From NCBI RefSeq assembly GCF_963678975.1, contig NC_089274.1, positions 3,770,001-3,834,000 on the forward strand: a stretch of DNA of 64,000 nt, read 5' to 3'. How positions within the stretch are numbered: the stretch's first letter is position 1; the number at the start of each line of letters is the position of its first letter. The notes under the pieces were generated by a model. It ran no database searches and was not told where the DNA came from. It saw only the letters and a program-made list of their open reading frames with translations. This document shows, one piece after another, positions 11,160-21,644 of this stretch. The stretch is from Dysidea avara (taxonomy: Eukaryota > Porifera > Demospongiae > Dictyoceratida > Dysideidae). The position numbers were made by a program, and so were the translations under genes.

Positions 11160-12370
11160 TTAATCCATTTCCTCAACCAGTCTCTTAGTTGGTATTCGAG
11201 CTCTACGTACAAGAATCTCAGATAAATTACTTGCGGCTTCATCACTTTTTGGTGATATAATTGCATCATTAGTTTGAGAGTCATGATCAGTTACTGGAAT
11301 TACTGTTTCATCGTTGGTATTAGCAAGCCATGGGCGCATATGATCTACATGGGCCTTACAGACTTGACCATCTATTGTTACTTCATAAGCAAATGTCCCC
11401 AAATGCTTTGTAGCTTTGCCTTTGCACTACTTATCAGTAGAGTTGGGCTGTAAATCACGAACAAAAACTTGTTGATCAACAGAAAAAGATCGTGGAGGTT
11501 TGTCACCAACTTGTGCTTCAGCTTTTGCATTCAAATGATCTGACAAATAAGGATGTACTAATGACAATCTTGTACGTGGTCACCTACCAAGCAAAATCTC
11601 TGCAGGAGTTCTCCTGTGATGGAATGTGGTGTGTTTCTATAGCTTGCTAGAAAACGAGAGATTTTAGTTCCGATACTCTTACTACTAGAGGATTTCTGTA
11701 GAGCTCTCTTCACAGATTTTACTAAGTTCTCAGCTGCACCATTAGATGATGGGTGATATGGAGGAACGTGATGATGGTTTACACCATTGGCATCCATAAA
11801 TTGCTTGAATTCAGTTTACATGAATGGGTGTCCATTGTCTGAAACAACAGTACTTGGTGAACCATGGGTGGCATACATTATCCGAAGTTTATCAATGGTT
11901 TGTTGTGCTGAGGTGGAACTTACTAAGTGCACTTCTGGCCACCTTGAAAAAACATCTATTGCAACCAGCAAGGTGTGCTTTCCCCAGCTAGCATGGTCTA
12001 TATGTATTCTTTCCCAAGGTAATTTGGGTACAAGCCAGGGATGTAAAGAAGCCTTGGCTGGGTTGTCAGCTACCAGAGCAGATTCATCACACTCACGAGC
12101 CATCTCTTCAATATGTGTATCAAGTAGAGGCCACCAAATGTAGCTCCTAGCCAGTGATTTCATCCTTGTCATTCCAATGTGGTTAACATGTAACTCAGCT
12201 AATAACATCTTACGGAGGGACTTAGGGATAATAGCACGTCTTCCCCACATTAAGCAGCCATCTATTACCAAAAGTCCATTGGTCTTTTGATAATAGGGTA
12301 AAGATCTACTGATATTTTTGATGGTCACCTTCCATGTTGCACTGATGGCAAGGTGTTGCAACTGTGGCAA
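11160..12370 (-). pseudogene. Gypsy integrase, fragmented
   Basis: The minus-strand pieces 11816-12370, 11558-11797 and 11160-11402 together cover an integrase. The zinc-binding region has HVNHIGMTRMKSLARSYIWW but the second Cys of the CxxC pair is absent (RECDESAL). The catalytic core shows Asp in WERIHIDHASWG and in VVSDNGHPFM. The final Glu is in HPSSNGAAENLVKSV, in a different frame. The C-terminal YEVTIDGQVCKAHVDHMRPW segment is typical of Gypsy pol ends. Frameshifts and stops separate the parts, so no enzyme can be made. Confidence 0.88.
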
Positions 12371-13040
12371 GGTGTTTATCTTTGCTAGACTCTTTAACTA
12401 CTTGAGCAGCTGTCACTGGTAATTCATCAATTGCCATAATGACATGGACCTTCTCAGCACTATCACATTTACTGAAACTAGACAATCGCAACATACAATC
12501 AGCACACTTATTTGATTTGCCTGAGATGAATTCAATCTTGTATTGGTAGGCACTTAAAAGTAATGCCCATTGCTGCATTCTAGCTGCTGCTAAAGGTGGA
12601 ACACCTTCCTTGGGACCCAAGATCTTACAGAGAGGTCGATGGTCAGTGACCAGTGTGAATTCTCACCCTTACACATACTGATGGAAACGTTTCACTGCAA
12701 AAACAATTGCCAGGGCCTCACGCTCTATTTGAGCATATTTCTGCTCTGCTGGCTATAAACTCCGAGAAGCATATGCCACTGGCTGCTCTGAACCGTTCTG
12801 CATAACATGTACCAAACAAGCACCCAATCCCTTTGGTTAAGCATCACAATAAAGCTTGATTGGCTTCTGGACATCATAATGGGCTAGTGTTTCTTGCTCA
12901 CAAAGTAATCGTTTAGCAGCCTCAAAAGCCTTCTGCTGCTTAGATTTCCATGTCCATTTACTGTTTTTCCTCAGTAGCAAATAAAGGAGGTGAAGAACGT
13001 GCGATGAGGATGAAAGAAATTTTGCAATGTATGTCATCAT
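12306..13040 (-). pseudogene. Gypsy RT thumb plus RNase H, truncated
   Basis: It starts inside the end of the RT (FLGMMTYIAKFL, then SKWTWKSKQQKAFEAAKRLL) and runs into RNase H (VQKPIKLYCDA; VTDHRPLCKILGPKEG; AYQYKIEFISGKSNKCADC). The catalytic RT palm with YxDD is missing: at about 13040-13060 the sequence passes straight from Gag to the RT thumb. Stops also break the RNase H middle part (12621-12836). Confidence 0.88.
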
Positions 13041-13686
13041 CCCAAGAAATGACTGATTCTTGCTTGTTCACTGGAGAGGGAGCCTTTTGGATGCTCTTAA
13101 TCTGTTCCTCAGTTGGTTTGATTCCATTGTTAGTCCTGCATAGCTTTAGCTTCCTGGCAACTACCTCAGCAGCTCTTGCACTCTGAAGTGCTATATCTAC
13201 AGTGTGACCTTCTCTACATAATAGCTCTTTCTGACACTTGCTATCACGAAGACCACAGTTGCTAACAAATTGGTCCCTAATTTCCGTTTCCAGATAATTT
13301 CCAAAATTGCATGTCTTGGCTAGTCTCCGTAAATCAGCAATGAAATCTACCGCTGCTTCTCCTTTATTCTGAGAGCGCTTAAAGAATTTAAACCTTTCAG
13401 CGATTTCGATGGTCTTCGGTAGATAGTGGGCGACTAAATGTTCCATAATGGCCTCCAGTGTTTACTCTGAAACAGGCATCGGGCTCGCCAAAACTTTCAA
13501 CTTCGCAAACGTTGCTTGTCCTAGAAATGTAATAAACATTGCCTTCTTTTGATGAACAGCATCAGCATTTTCACCGAGAATGTTGTTGGCGAGGCAGTAA
13601 AAACCAAATCTCTCACGAAAATCTTCTATCGACTCCTTGGCCAGGTCAAACTCTTTTAAACTGCCATATCCCATCCTCGTCGCCAA
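12958..13686 (-). pseudogene. Gypsy Gag, broken
   Basis: Two minus-strand blocks in order are visible: MGYGSLKEFDLAKESIEDF with FYCLANNILGENADAV, then MEHLVAHYLPKTIEIAERF with AAVDFIADLRRLAKTCNFG. These match the capsid-type Gag of Gypsy elements in pattern. An in-frame stop lies near 13459. The zinc-knuckle nucleocapsid end is lost to the same internal deletion that removed the protease. Confidence 0.82.
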
Positions 13687-13690
13687 TTTA

Positions 13691-13806
13691 TGTCATGTAG
13701 TGACACTACAGCAAGCACTATATTGTTCACATGGTTACTGTAATTGATGACTACTCATTCCCCAACACGCATGCGTACATTACCATACATACATACATAT
13801 ACAACA
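13691..13806 (-). repeat. Gypsy 5' LTR
   Basis: Partner of the LTR at 10901-11017, read on the minus strand as the 5' LTR. The primer-binding-site-like sequence is located just inside (13670-13687). Confidence 0.9.
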
Positions 13807-13870
13807 CCAAACCTTTATGATCTCTACTATACAGTACTACCATATGTTTGATCATCACAATGAGTTTTGC
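13807..13870 (+). repeat. repeat R1 copy C, right piece
   Basis: The terminal R1 block (ctactatacagtactaccat) resumes immediately after the Gypsy LTR, completing the copy that starts at 5480. Confidence 0.78.
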
Positions 13871-14517
13871 TACCTTTTGTCATGGCTGTAAAGTACAATA
13901 ATCTTTCATTTAATTAGTGGAGTCAGAAGCCAACTATATTCACATACACCTTTTAATGAATTTTATAGAGCCAATCAACACCTAGCTACCCATTGGTAGT
14001 GTTCCAGCAGAATTTTCATTGTAGAGTTTGTAAAGTCCCAGACCTTTCAGCTGTAGGAGGCACTTGTAATCAGCCTGTGTGTAGAAAACAGTCTGGCTAT
14101 GCAAGATTAAAATACACGTGATGTAACCTCCTGCACACTCAACCAAAGGGGAATGTTGGATGCCAACTTTGGTGCAAATCCAATGCAATATCTTATGTAT
14201 ATAAAAAAGTTTTGTCATGCTTTCAGAGTCAATGTCTAATGGGATCAAGTTTGAAATCAGTAGGTAAACCGTTGTTGGTCAACTAAAGTAAAGGCAATGA
14301 AGTTGTAAACCAAACATGTATGACAAGTGCCCAATCAAAGTGTGTGATATTTTATCACACTCTTGATGTAAATGAGATAGTCTCTCCATCACAGCTCAAA
14401 CTGTTTGTAGATGTGAATGAACTGGAGTAACAGCTATGAAGTTGTAGCGCAAAAGCCAATAAATCATTGATAGAACAATGCACAATTGAGATTATTCTAC
14501 AGTGTAATATAATAATT
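13871..14517. other. no gene recognised
   Basis: An 88-codon minus-strand frame at 13982-14248 has no recognisable domain and no splice partners. Confidence 0.55.
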
Positions 14518-15935
14518 GTGACCCACTGAGCGAAAACCCAACTTGTTTGCATTTTCCTCAAACTTCATTTTATGACTTGCTTGATATCTTGAGAGAAAAC
14601 CCAATGGGCTGTTAAAGTTTCAGCCTTATCTGGTACGTGCTTTTAAAGTTATAGTGATAGACAACAAGAAGAGCAAAACAATTGATTTGTGCAGTGCCTT
14701 TACGGGAAAAATTATAGACGCTTGTTTAATCAATCATAAGTCTCAAGTAAAACAGGCTATAGAGTTGTAACTTGTGGCATTCTATTCATCATGAACTAGG
14801 GCATTCATCAATGTATATATAGTTTTTGGCCTAAATAGTAAATACACCCATGCTATTAAGCAAGAAAGTTGTTCAAGCTTAGAAACGTTGACGATAAAGT
14901 TAGGTTTTAGCACAACATAACCTAACTTGTGTAATTCATGTTTGCTTTGTCATGCAGAAATGAACAAAGATATTCAAGTTGTACCAATAATCGGATCAGT
15001 AATTGGTAGAAACCAATAATTAGCTGTTTTACCATAATCAGAAATCAGTTTTAATGGGCTGTGGCCAGCAGATTATTAGTCTATTCAGCTTCAGCAGCTG
15101 CAGTACCACTGGAGGGCTGGTGTCAAAGGCTCTGGTATGTACTTTGTTTATGTTTTGTGGTAATCACTAAGATAAACAGTGATGGTTCAGGCTAGTGCTG
15201 AAATGATTATTCGGTTACTATTCGGCATGACACTATTCGATTTGTTAGCACACTATTCAAGTAATCGTTATCACTTTGTACTACACTATTCAGGTGGAAA
15301 AGCCAGCCTTGAAACTTAAGATTGTGAATGAAGTGATGTATCTATACTGTAAAAATTCTATTTTAGTGAAGATAGAGATATCTCTTAGGCTTTACCTTGT
15401 TCCCTAACAAAAGGTTTCAACACTTATTCAATAGAAGTATAAGCTTACGGATTAATCGAACATTCGGACGTTTTGTTCACAACTATTCGAATAGTAAAAA
15501 TTGTTATTCGTTTCAACACTAGTTCAGGCCCTAGCCCACTTGTCTGACTAGCACATTTGAGTTGAGGTAAGTGTAAAATCTCACAGCATTTGCTATACTA
15601 ACTCTACTTTTAGTGGAGTATGCACAAGTGTAACTTGTAGAGACCTACAATCGGGTATCGGTTAACTATCGGTAATAAGGGTAAAAATATATCAGATATT
15701 GGCAAGAGTATATACTCTTGATATCAGTTTTCCCTAAAAAGTGGGAATCAGTACAACACTACCATTTATAGGCGAATCCATTGGTATATTGGATATTTCA
15801 ATTCAAACCATCCTTCACTGTTTACTGCAGTGGTTAAAACATGTGTAAATTATTTATGTAACATGCACATAATGCATTTCATCTCAAAAACAGTATTATG
15901 CAAACAAGTTGGGTTTTTGCTCAGCAGGTCTTCCC
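14518..15935. mobile_element. inverted-terminal-repeat element, interrupted
   Basis: The left end (tgtgacccactgagcgaaaa, then cccaacttgtttgcat) is matched inversely at the right end (atgcaaacaagttgggtttt, then tgctcagcaggtc). A second, shorter member lies at 28716-29304. No transposase frame is visible inside, so it is probably a non-autonomous DNA transposon. A hAT MITE (15193-15521) has inserted into it. Confidence 0.65.
15193..15521. mobile_element. hAT-type MITE with perfect 8-bp target duplication
   Basis: The terminal inverted repeats read TAGTGCTGAAATGATTATTCG on the left and, reverse-complemented, TAGTGTTGAAACGAATAACA on the right. It is flanked on both sides by gttcaggc (15185-15192 and 15522-15529). 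Length, TIR and 8-bp duplication are typical of hAT non-autonomous elements. No coding capacity. Confidence 0.88.
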
Positions 15936-16153
15936 TGAGATTAGTTGAAAAATTAACTGAACTCTGATCCAGATCCAGGTCAGCAATACTGACCCAGTTT
16001 CTACCCTCTCAATCTAAGGGTGATATAGCTAGTTCGTTATTTACAAAGAACATCATAAACATGCATATGGTGGCTGGTCCATTGATAAGAAACTGTTCTC
16101 ATACCACTGTGGGGCATTTTATGAGTTGTGTACATTCTGGTATATATATATAT

Positions 16154-16480
16154 ATCTAATCAAAAACAGCTAAGCTGTAAAAAAAAGGTGCGGCCCCCAA
16201 AAAGGCCATGGTGAAAAAAGATGTGAAATCCAAGGTGGCGGCCAAGAAATGGCTGTGATGGTAGGTTAATGGTACAAATTTTAATAACGACAATTCAGGT
16301 GAATTTTGTGCGAAGACCAAGCAGCACAAAATTCACCTGAATTGTCGTTATTAAAATTTTTACCATTAACCTACCATCACAGCCATTTCTTGGCCGCCAC
16401 CTTGGATTTCACATCTTTTTTCACCATGGTCTTTTTGGGGGCCACACCTTTTTTTACAGCTTAGCTGTTTTTGATTAGAT
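16154..16480. mobile_element. near-perfect 327-bp foldback element
   Basis: A left arm (16154-16311) and right arm (16324-16480) of about 157 bp are inverted copies differing by only a few bases, separated by a 12-bp loop (gaagaccaagca). Arms start atctaatcaaaaacagctaa. The near identity implies recent origin or ongoing homogenisation. The left end abuts a short (TA)n tract. A 16-codon frame (MVKKDVKSKVAAKKWL) lies in the left arm; I give it no function. Confidence 0.92.
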
Positions 16481-16504
16481 TTCACTTCTTTTTGTATTTG
16501 TATA

Positions 16505-16535
16505 CCCCAAAGCCAGCCGTAGGCCGGCTTTGGGG
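16505..16535. repeat. GC-rich 14-bp hairpin
   Basis: ccccaaagccagcc and ggccggctttgggg pair with one mismatch around a 3-base loop, followed by a run of T on the plus strand. It lies 24 bp beyond the foldback element. In a eukaryotic nucleus I do not call it a terminator. Confidence 0.75.
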
Positions 16536-16617
16536 ATTTTTTTTTCTTTACCACAGGAAGAAGAAAAGATGAAGCAGATGTTAAATAAATATTTCTGATT
16601 TATCAGTAAATTTACAA

Positions 16618-16660
16618 ATTATATATATAAATATATATATATATATATAATACATATATT
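16618..16660. repeat. (TA)n microsatellite
   Basis: Imperfect alternating TA tract directly before the satellite array. Confidence 0.85.
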
Positions 16661-16664
16661 ACAG

Positions 16665-17965
16665 AACACTCTACACAGTGGTTTCTTTATAACTGAACAC
16701 TCTAAAAGGTGACTTCTTCTAGCTTATATTTCTACAGGGTGATTTGTTTGTAGCTGAACTCTCTACATGATGGTTTCTTCGCAGTTGAACTCTCTACAAG
16801 GTAACTTCTTCTAGCTGATGTCTCTACAGGGTCACTAGTTTGTAGCTGAACTCTCTACATGGTGGTTTCTTTGTAACTGAACTCTCTACAAGGTGACTTC
16901 TTCTAGCTTATCTTTCGACAAGGTGATTTGTTTATAGTTGAACTCTCTACATGATGGTTTCTTTGCAGCTGAACTCTCTACAAGGTAACTTCTTTAGCTG
17001 ATATCTCTACAGGGTCACTTGTTTGTAGTTGAACTCTCTGCATGATGGTTTCTTTGTAGCTGAACTCTCTACAAGGTGACTTCTTCTAGCTGATCTCTCT
17101 ACAGGGTCATTTGTTTGTAGTTGAACTATCCACAAGGTAATTTCTTCTAGCTGATCTCTGTACAGGGTGATTTGTTTGTAGCTGAACTCTCTACAAGGTA
17201 ACTTCTTCTAGCTGATCTCTATACAGAGTCACTTGTTTGTAGCTGAACTCTCTACATGATAGTTTCTTTGTAGCTGAACTCTCTACAAGGTAACTTCTTC
17301 TAGTTGATCTCTCTACAGGGTGAATTGTTTGTAGCTGATCTCTCTACATTATAGTTTCTTTGTAGCTGAACTCTCTACAAGGTAACTTCTTCTAGCTGAT
17401 CTTTCTACAGAGCAATTTGTTTGTAGCTGGTTTAACTCTCTACAAGGTAACTTCTTCTAGCTGATCTCTCTACAGGGTGATTTCTTTGCAGCTGAACTCT
17501 CTACATGATGGTTTCTTTGTAACTGAACTCTCTACAAGGTAGCTGATCTTTCTACAGGGCAGTTTGTTTGTAGCTGAATTCTCTACAGGGTGATTTATTT
17601 GCAGCTGAACTCTCTATAGGGTGAATTCTTCTAGCTGAACTCTCTACAGGGTGATCTTTTCGTAGCTGAACTCTCTCCAGGGTGATTTTTTTCAGCTGAA
17701 CTCTCTACATGATGGTTTCTTTGTAGCTGAACTCTCTACAAGGTGACTTCTTCTAGCTGATCTCTCTACAGGGTGATTTTGTTTGCAGCTGAACTCTACA
17801 TGGTGCATAGTTTCTTTGTAACTGAACTCTCTACAAGGTAACTTCTTCTAGCTGATCTCTCTACAGGGTGATTTGTTTCTAAGTGAATTCTCTGCAGGGT
17901 GACTTGCCTGTAGCTGAATTGTCTATCAGATTAACTGGTTGTAGCTGAATTCCCTACAGAATAAC
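16665..17965. repeat. satellite array, about 31-bp monomers
   Basis: About 40 head-to-tail copies of a monomer of roughly 31 bp built on agctgaactctctaca followed by a variable half. The variable halves recur in alternating types (tgatggtttctttgt, aggtgacttcttct, gggtcacttgtttgt), which gives a loose three-monomer higher-order unit of about 93 bp. Edge monomers are the most degenerate. No coding sequence. Confidence 0.92.
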
Positions 17966-18019
17966 TTGCAATGTAATATAATAATATAATGGAGTAAGTT
18001 ATAAACGTAGCTGAATATT

Positions 18020-18055
18020 CTATTAGGGTGACTGTTCTATTAGAGTATCTCGATC
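18020..18055 (+). repeat. fragment of the hAT MITE interior motif
   Basis: The block TGACTGTTCTATTAGAGTAT continues with ctcgatct, as in the complete element at 40828-41156 (there inverted). It directly abuts the degenerate end of the satellite. Confidence 0.6.
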
Positions 18056-18084
18056 TCGCATTTGCTACACGTAGTTGCCTTTCG

Positions 18085-18770
18085 AATCATAACTCAGTGG
18101 TTTGTAATCCGATTCTTCTGTACTACTGCAAGGACTTTCTATGATGATTATTCCAGCTACATACTGATTTTCAACTCGTTGCTCTAAGTGGTTTGCCTGG
18201 TAGACATAAAAATTAAATAGTTTTTTTATTCATAAAAATCGATTGCATAATTTTGACACAGGTTGGGTTTTGTGTCATATCTCCGGCATGGTCTTTATCC
18301 TGATTCCTTTCAAACCACAAAAGGCACTCTCACGATGGTTGCTCCATCTACATATCAATTTTCAACTCATTCCTCCAAGGGGTTTACCCTGTAGGCGTGA
18401 CAGACCTTTGACCTTATTTTATGCAAATAATCGGTCATAACTCCGTGAATGTTCATTGGATTCCTACCGAAGTTGGTATGGAGATCCACCTTAATGAGCC
18501 CCTTTACGTGTGCCAAATTTCAGCCCAATCTGAGCATACGTTCGTGTTTTATGGTGAATTTTGCGAAGTGTGCGAAATGAAGAAGAAAAAACGAAGAAAT
18601 TAAAACGAAATTTTGTTCGCTCATATCTCAGAAATGGCTGGAGTGATTTTCTTCAAATTTGGTGTGTAGACTCCCCTAGCTGGCCGGCACTACTCTAGCA
18701 AATTTGGTTCCAATCGGATAAGGGATCACAGAGCTACATAGGTGTGAAAATTGCATTTTCTTTCTTCCTG
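18085..18770. repeat. diverged repeated DNA
   Basis: Two diverged direct copies are visible near 18130-18215 and 18320-18405, both containing attttcaactc-tt followed by ggtttgcc or ggtttaccct and gtag. They are followed by an AT-rich stretch with short frames only. Probably a decayed transposon; no family assigned. Confidence 0.45.
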
Positions 18771-18814
18771 TTAATATACTCACTGGTGGCGCACCGGCTT
18801 CTTGGTAGTGTGTC

Positions 18815-19095
18815 TTGATATATGTGACCGAATTTTGGAAAATCACCCTTATGGGCGCATTTGACACGTTAAATATTTAGTTCTGAAGCACAGAGCACAG
18901 CATTATAAGTTAAATTCCTACCTAAGTAAGGGTAGAATAAAACATAGATACCCTGAATTACAAGAAAATTTTTAGAAATATTTGAAAAGTGCTTTCTGCT
19001 ATTAACAGCACCATGCTAATCTCAAAAATTCTAATTGTTTCAGGCACGACCATAAGGGTGATTTTCCAAAATTTGGTCACATATATATATATAGG
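18815..19095. repeat. inverted repeat pair around 190-bp spacer
   Basis: tatgtgaccgaattttggaa with aatcacccttatggg at 18815-18855 is inverted at 19045-19090 (ccataagggtgattttccaa, then aatttggtcacatat). This gives arms of about 38 bp, consistent with a small DNA-transposon derivative. Confidence 0.72.
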
Positions 19096-19830
19096 CATTA
19101 AAGGTGGATTAGTGGGACATGGGATTCTGGTAGGGAAGCATTTGGTGAAAAGATTTAATAATGTGACAATAAGTTGTTTAGTCTATCCCTCTCATGTTGT
19201 AGGGTGCAGTGATATGAAATAGCTGATGTATGACTCTTTTTCATGGAATGTGGTATTTCAAGCAGTTTGATGTTCTGAAAAATGGTGGGGTACTACTAGG
19301 AACAGTATGATGGACATTTGATCCAGTCCTTAAGATTTCATGCTACTGCCTTGACAGACTGCTTGAGGAAAAGTGTTGTGAACTACTGGTACATCTGGGA
19401 AGAATGTCTTTGCTATACTTGAAACACTATCCCTTCCTGGTGAGCCTCCTCTTATATTAAAGAGGTTGCTTACAGCTTGAGGAGCAGTAGAAGTCCCTGT
19501 TGGACAGGTTATATTAGACCAAAATAGACACATCAACATCTTTTTTGCATGTGGATGCAGGAATAGCTAGGTTGTGTAGATTACATCATGTGCAGTTGAT
19601 GATCATGATGTTATTTAAATGATAAAGAGATTTTACAAAGAGATTGGTTCTCAGGAAGTAGCAAGATGCAAGAGTGCTTTCCTAAAGATGAATGACATAG
19701 GGCACGGTGCTCGTTGCAACAGAGATAATTCAGTTCCTAAACTTTATCTGGGAGAACAATATGCATCTTGGACTTGTAGCTACCACTGGAACTTTCAGTA
19801 AGTACATTCTGTAGATCGTTATTCTATGTG
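19096..19830. other. no gene recognised
   Basis: Frames of 60-70 codons occur on both strands (minus 19330-19539, plus 19619-19801) without a recognisable domain, so I do not call a gene. Confidence 0.5.
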
Positions 19831-19837
19831 TTGTATA

Positions 19838-20105
19838 CAAGGAATTTAACACTTCTTGCAATTTCGTTGGTGTGAATATGCACGCATGCATGTTTTTATA
19901 AGCAATTTATCTGGCACCACAATGGTGGTGTGGATATCCATATCGTGCCTCAGACTGCTTTACACACGACAGATTACTTTAACAGGGTGATAGCATAGGT
20001 TATTTCACTTCAAGAATAACAGAGTATAAGAAGCAGGCTTGCACAACCACACTACACATTTCGTATGAAATTGCAGGAAGTGTTAAATTCCCTGTATATA
20101 GTTGT
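19838..20105. repeat. MITE-like element
   Basis: tatacaaggaatttaacact-tcttgcaatttcg at the left is inverted at the right (gaaattgcaggaagtgttaa, then attccctgtatata). Terminal repeats of about 35 bp enclose a 270-bp non-coding element. Confidence 0.72.
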
Positions 20106-21644
20106 TCAAACAAGTCAAACTGCCAGTATAACCTGACAGACTCCCCACTTCATTTTAAGTTGTTATACATTACATAACTCAAGCCCAGTGTACATGTGTT
20201 TCTTTATTGTATTCCAGTTAGCTAGGCACTCCCTTACTTTAAAAGTCATGGTACACATTCTTGAGAGACGATGGATAGAGACAACACACTATGTTGAATT
20301 GTATAGAATTAAGAGAACACAAGAAACTACAAGAGAAAAGAAAATTAAGAAGAAAAATTGATCACACAAGTTGTGTGCTACCTTATCTACAGAATGTAGA
20401 CACAATATACTACAGAAGAGAGAAAAAATACCAACATCTCTTTAAAATTTGAATTGCAGTACAAGTTGTTAACATCAACAGGTACAAAAATACAATATCG
20501 ACTAATCACAGATATACATATATTGTCTATCATTTAATAGTCAAACAGTCTCTTAAAGTCATCAGTGGATGTTGTGCTAATTACCTAGTTGTTTGGATAA
20601 ACTCTTTTGTTAAAGAAAGTTTTCAGTTGTTTACTAACTGATAGGATTCAGTAACATTTTCTTTCCAACTCTATTGATCTACCACGCTCAGGAACATTCT
20701 CTTTGACTGGATCACCTATCATTTTGGCTGACAACTTGTGCTAAGTTATTAGATTAAAAATGAGTAGTTCATAGCTAAAAATCACTACGTTATCATCAGG
20801 CGCTTTTAGCATCCATCTAGTAAGTATATTTGTAAACTACCAACTGGGTAGAAATGATGATACATTGTCAGTTACAGAAAAATGATCTGCACAATTAGCT
20901 CATAGTTGAGAGCTGAGGTTTTCAGCTCATTGATGCTTTTAATGCAGTGCATAGAGTTGGACTACCCATTTCATATTGTAATATATATACCATCAGGAAG
21001 TAGGAGGTAACCTCCTGAAGCGCCATATATAGAGAGGAGAGCAATTCTTGAGGTCTATATAAGTTCTTTATTCTAGTACTTATAATACCATAGCTGGAAT
21101 CATTATGTTACATCTGTGTACTTACATATATTTGTAATTTCCATTTTCTTTATGGTCGTGTATGGTGTAGCTAGTATGCATATGTGCTACTAGTGTAGTG
21201 TATTGTTTCCTGTCATGGCTTAAGGACTTACACCACCACGTAACTATCACCAATCTTGCAGGAGTATTTGCTATTTTCAAATTACAAAATTTTGAGCTAA
21301 CTTGCTGAGAGAATATGGCACATGATCTTGTACATATAACTATTAAAGTGTGCTTGAGACAAAGAATGCTTAGCTATAAACTGTCCACATCAGTTGTTCC
21401 ACAACCAGGTTAAATTAAAAGACAATTGACGGTACACCTTACACTAGAACGGAATATGTCCAAATCAGATACATACTGCTATAGTTGTAGTTATATACCA
21501 ATAATGATGAAAATAGTGCTATCGATAAATCAAGGAGTGCAAGCAAACATTACTTTATAGCAACAAAACTGTTTCAAAAATAATCCCTATTAAAGTGCAG
21601 CTTATGTGCAAACAACAATCAAATGCTAGTGAAAATATGCATAT
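20106..21644. other. no gene recognised
   Basis: AT-rich DNA downstream of gene 1 with no long frame. It may contain the gene 1 3' UTR near 21645, but no canonical AATAAA stands out on the minus strand. Confidence 0.5.

Larger units (their letters stand above)
10901..13806 (-). mobile_element. Ty3/Gypsy LTR retrotransposon, internally deleted
   Basis: Two nearly identical LTRs (10901-11017 and 13691-13806) enclose minus-strand gag, RT/RNase H and integrase remnants. On the minus strand the LTRs begin TGCTGTATATG and end CACTACATGACA. A primer-binding-site-like TGGCGACGAGGATGG lies 3 bases inside the 5' LTR, and a purine-rich GTGGAGAGGAG sits directly before the 3' LTR. The flanks ccaaa on both sides fit a 5-bp target duplication. 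Protease and most of RT are missing, and several frames are broken. It inserted into repeat R1 copy C. Confidence 0.92.

Noticed and set aside
15640-15780. Possible second tatcggt-type hAT element
   Set aside because: Similar words to 61064-61191 (tatcggtta, tatcag) but no terminal repeats or target duplication could be matched.
16505-16535. Rho-independent-like terminator (GC hairpin plus T-run)
   Set aside because: The window is nuclear eukaryotic DNA with no gene ending here; kept only as a hairpin repeat.
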